From Parachlamydia sp. (GTDB lineage: Bacteria; Chlamydiota; Chlamydiia; Chlamydiales; Parachlamydiaceae): a DNA stretch of 7,236 nucleotides. The DNA is taken from positions 1 to 7,236 of the forward strand of contig JAJTHR010000186.1 of the NCBI GenBank assembly GCA_021298935.1, given 5' to 3'. Below are positions 5,575 to 7,236 of the stretch, piece after piece. Every line of letters starts with the position of its first letter. Positions within the stretch are counted from its first letter, which is position 1. The notes under the pieces were generated by a model, which had not been told where the DNA came from, searched no databases, and worked only from the letters and a program-made list of their open reading frames with translations. The position numbers and the translations under genes are program-made.

Positions 5575-5690
5575 AGATGCATGTGAATTCATCATAATGA
5601 AAATCTAAACGATAATAAAATTATGCAAGAGCAACGTTTAAATAATTCCGACTTATTTAATTGCAAAAAGAAAGGTTGAAAAGAAAACCA

Positions 5691-5924
5691 ATGAATATAG
5701 TAATAACAGAATGGCACACCGTCCTTGTGTTAGTAGGTATTTTTTTAGTTATTTTTATGCTTTCTTGGCTTGCCTGGAAAACAATATTTAGAGAGCTCGA
5801 TTACTACGAAATCAGATACACACAAAAAACAAAAACAAGGACATTATGGATAATTTTCTCCAGTCTCGTTTCTGCAACACTATGGTTGCATGTCTTACGC
5901 TTACTGCTTTCACTTCTTCGGTAA
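5691..5924 (+). CDS. Small two-helix membrane protein of unknown function
   Basis: The product has 77 residues if translation starts at ATG 5691; a TTG at 5661 would add ten basic residues but is less likely. Two hydrophobic segments are clear: about residues 9-29 (VLVLVGIFLVIFMLSWLAW) and about 54-76 (LWIIFSSLVSATLW...LLLSLL). A polar loop with basic residues (RYTQKTKTRT) lies between them, so the loop is probably cytoplasmic. The ribosome site is weak. It is the only gene of reasonable size on the plus strand and lies between the att core and the IS. Small membrane proteins near att sites can be toxins, holin-like or phage-exclusion factors, but nothing here identifies one and I do not recognise the family. 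Confidence 0.5.
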   Translation: MNIVITEWHTVLVLVGIFLVIFMLSWLAWKTIFRELDYYEIRYTQKTKTRTLWIIFSSLVSATLWLHVLRLLLSLLR

Positions 5925-5942
5925 GGCAAAGCAAGTTTTTTT
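5905..5942 (+). terminator. Likely intrinsic terminator of the membrane protein gene
   Basis: TGCTTT (5905-5910) pairs with AAAGCA (5928-5933), and CTT (5913-5915) with AAG (5923-5925), around a 7-nt loop with a 2x2 internal loop. Two bases later comes a run of seven T (5936-5942). The hairpin overlaps the end of the membrane protein gene. The stem is short but the arrangement is right for plus-strand termination. Confidence 0.45.
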
Positions 5943-6012
5943 CTGTAAAATCTGAAATCTTTTTCTCTTAAGTCGTTTTTTTATGTGTTTTTTGCCCTTA
6001 TGATTGATCGCA

Positions 6013-6059
6013 TCAATTTTGCCATGCTCCCTTTTGGGTGAGGAGCATGGCAAAATTGA
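6013..6059. repeat. Perfect 18-bp inverted repeat at the IS256 transposase 3' side
   Basis: TCAATTTTGCCATGCTCC (6013-6030) is exactly complementary to 6042-6059, with an 11-nt spacer. It lies 30 bp beyond the transposase stop. Neither strand has a U-tract after it, so it is not a standard intrinsic terminator. The inner copy (6042-6059, continuing into ACACTCAC) has the position of an IS256-family terminal repeat. The outer copy diverges after exactly 18 bases, as left and right ends of one IS would. It may also be a long hairpin that blocks read-through transcription. Confidence 0.6.
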
Positions 6060-7236
6060 CACTCACAATCAGGGTCAAAAAAATTTATTTATTCTTCCAT
6101 TTTTAAGTAAGCCTTGCCACTGACCCAGTCCTCATGCTTATCAGCAAGTATCGCTGACACCAATCTTAAGCAGGATTTTTCGTTTGGAAATACCCTTACT
6201 ACACTTGTTCGTCTACGTACTTCCTTATTCAAATTTTCTACCATATTTACAGTGCGAATTTGCTTCCACATTCTTCTAGGAAAGCTAAAAAATGCCAACC
6301 CCTCTTCAAAGTTATTTTCTAGCCAGCTACAGAACCTTTCTGCTTTTCCCTTAAAATTTTTAACTGTTTCATTTAGCCTTACCTTTGCCTCGTTCAAATC
6401 AATCGCTTGATAAATATCCCTTACCGCCTGTGCTATTTCTCCCCTCATTCCTAAGCTCGGTGAATAAGCTTGCGCATTTTGGCATAAATGAAAAATGCAA
6501 CGTTGCCAGGGCACGCATGGCAGTGAAGTCCTTAAAGCTGCTTTTAATCCTTTATGATCATCGCTAACAATTAACTTTACTCCCTTCAACCCTCTTGTAA
6601 GCAGATCATCCATGAAATTCCGCCAATGAACTTCAGCTTCAGATAAGCCACAAGACACCCCCAATATTTCTCTTTTACCTTCCTTGTTAATCCCTACCGC
6701 TTTTAAAACAGCAAGATCTCTAACTTGCCCCTCATGTCTTACTTTTTCATAATGGGCATCAAAATAAATCACATTTATCTCATCTAATGGTCTTTTTCTA
6801 AATTTCTCAAGCTCCTCATCCAGAAGACTCGCTAGATTGGATACTTGTGTGGAGCTAATTTCCAATCCACAGAGTTCCTCTGTTACTTTCCTTACTCTTC
6901 TGGTCGATACCCCAGAAAAGTACATCTCTGCTACAGCTAGCTTGAGTGCACGTTCGGCACGTTCTCCTTTTTCCAAACATTGGGGATAAAATGATACCCC
7001 TCTTGCTTGGGGAACTTTTAATTCTAGCTTACCGCTCCGAGTTATAAGTGTTTTATCCTTATAGCCATTACAATATCCTTTTCGCTCATCCGATCTTTCA
7101 TAATGGCCGGCACCTATTACTTGTTCCCTTTCCAACTTCATTAGCTCGTTAAGGAGTTTCTCTAAAATCGGATTAAGACTGATAAGTCCTTCTTGCTTCA
7201 AATCTGCTAAAGCTTCTAATATTTGGGGATTCAAAA
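6042..7236 (-). mobile_element. IS256-family insertion sequence (partial, runs off the right edge)
   Basis: The element is defined by its transposase gene and by the inverted repeat just beyond the gene's 3' end. I place the tentative left boundary at 6042, the start of the repeat copy nearer the transposase; the other end is outside the window. I could not verify a target-site duplication. Being next to an integrative element and intact in its visible part, it suggests an active accessory region. Confidence 0.55.
6089..7236 (-). CDS. IS256-family (mutator-type) transposase, 5' end outside or at the window edge
   Basis: The visible 381 residues match the IS256/mutator transposase plan, a DDE enzyme that moves the IS by a copy-out, circle-forming route. 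The N-terminal region has the GHYERSDERKGYCNGY and RSGKLELKVPQARGVSFYP motifs (about residues 43-85), then STRRVRKV. The catalytic residues appear as Asp159 (VIYFDAHYEKVR), Asp225 (LIVSDDHKGL) and Glu333 (RTVNMVENLNKEVRRRT), with the family's C/H signature WQRCIFHLCQN (Cys246, His249). Family members are usually about 390-410 residues, so only a few N-terminal residues are missing. The only start in view is a TTG two bases from the edge, so the true start is probably outside. No frameshift or stop interrupts it, and the enzyme is likely functional. Confidence 0.92.
   Translation of the reverse strand, partial: LNPQILEALADLKQEGLISLNPILEKLLNELMKLEREQVIGAGHYERSDERKGYCNGYKDKTLITRSGKLELKVPQARGVSFYPQCLEKGERAERALKLAVAEMYFSGVSTRRVRKVTEELCGLEISSTQVSNLASLLDEELEKFRKRPLDEINVIYFDAHYEKVRHEGQVRDLAVLKAVGINKEGKREILGVSCGLSEAEVHWRNFMDDLLTRGLKGVKLIVSDDHKGLKAALRTSLPCVPWQRCIFHLCQNAQAYSPSLGMRGEIAQAVRDIYQAIDLNEAKVRLNETVKNFKGKAERFCSWLENNFEEGLAFFSFPRRMWKQIRTVNMVENLNKEVRRRTSVVRVFPNEKSCLRLVSAILADKHEDWVSGKAYLKMEE

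Larger units (their letters stand above)
5325..5660. other. Gene-poor stretch right of the att core
   Basis: I see no full-size gene here. It holds a 9-bp direct repeat CAACAGCTA (5342-5350 and 5352-5360, one helical turn apart) next to the att core, a plus-strand promoter-like sequence at 5462-5490, and a 17-codon ORF at 5521-5574. No tRNA 5' half and no complement of the acceptor strand is found. The rest is AT-rich leader towards the membrane protein gene. Confidence 0.5.

Noticed and set aside
6114..6567. Two plus-strand open frames opposite the transposase
   Set aside because: The minus-strand frame has the full IS256 motif set; the opposite frames show no recognisable motif.
1..7236. 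CRISPR array
   Set aside because: No regularly spaced repeats of suitable length with unique spacers; the repeats seen are 7-12 bp and cluster at the att region.

Overview
The window is AT-rich bacterial DNA. Genes are tightly packed, have clear Shine-Dalgarno sequences, and lie mostly on the minus strand. It looks like the integration and replication-control end of a small integrative element, next to an IS256-family insertion sequence. No gene identifies the host firmly. The base composition and the mix of mobile genes would suit an amoeba-associated intracellular bacterium (Parachlamydia- or Legionella-like), but that is a weak guess.

Reading the minus strand from right to left:
(1) 6089-7236 is an IS256-family transposase that runs off the right edge. 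It is followed by a perfect 18-bp inverted repeat (6013-6059) that may include the IS end.
(2) About 5460-5942 is a plus-strand unit: a sigma70-like promoter, a 17-codon mini-ORF, a small two-helix membrane protein and a likely terminator.
(3) 4989-5320 is an attachment-site region. It holds the 3' half of a CAT-anticodon tRNA (5268-5309), which lacks a 5' half, among short repeats that look like integrase arm-type sites.
(4) 3826-4911 is a complete tyrosine integrase.
(5) 2798-3826 is translationally coupled to it and encodes an unusual protein: a tyrosine-recombinase-like region without the catalytic residues, joined to an IS5/IS4-type (DUF4096-like) DNA-binding domain.
(6) 2675-2793 is a promoter and operator-like region.
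(7) 228-2603 is a second minus-strand unit: a small AlpA/excisionase-like DNA-binding protein, a coupled 47-aa basic protein, and a DUF927 ATPase gene cut in two by a single in-frame TAA.

Taken together, the integrase, small HTH protein and DUF927 ATPase resemble the core of a phage-satellite-like or ICE-like island. The integrase would act at the tRNA 3' end, and the HTH protein may regulate or assist excision. The DUF927 ATPase would serve element replication, but the stop codon probably inactivates it. The points most worth following are the attP-like (rather than attL/attR-like) layout of the tRNA fragment, the chimeric partner of the integrase, the nonsense-split DUF927 gene and the coupled 47-aa ORF.
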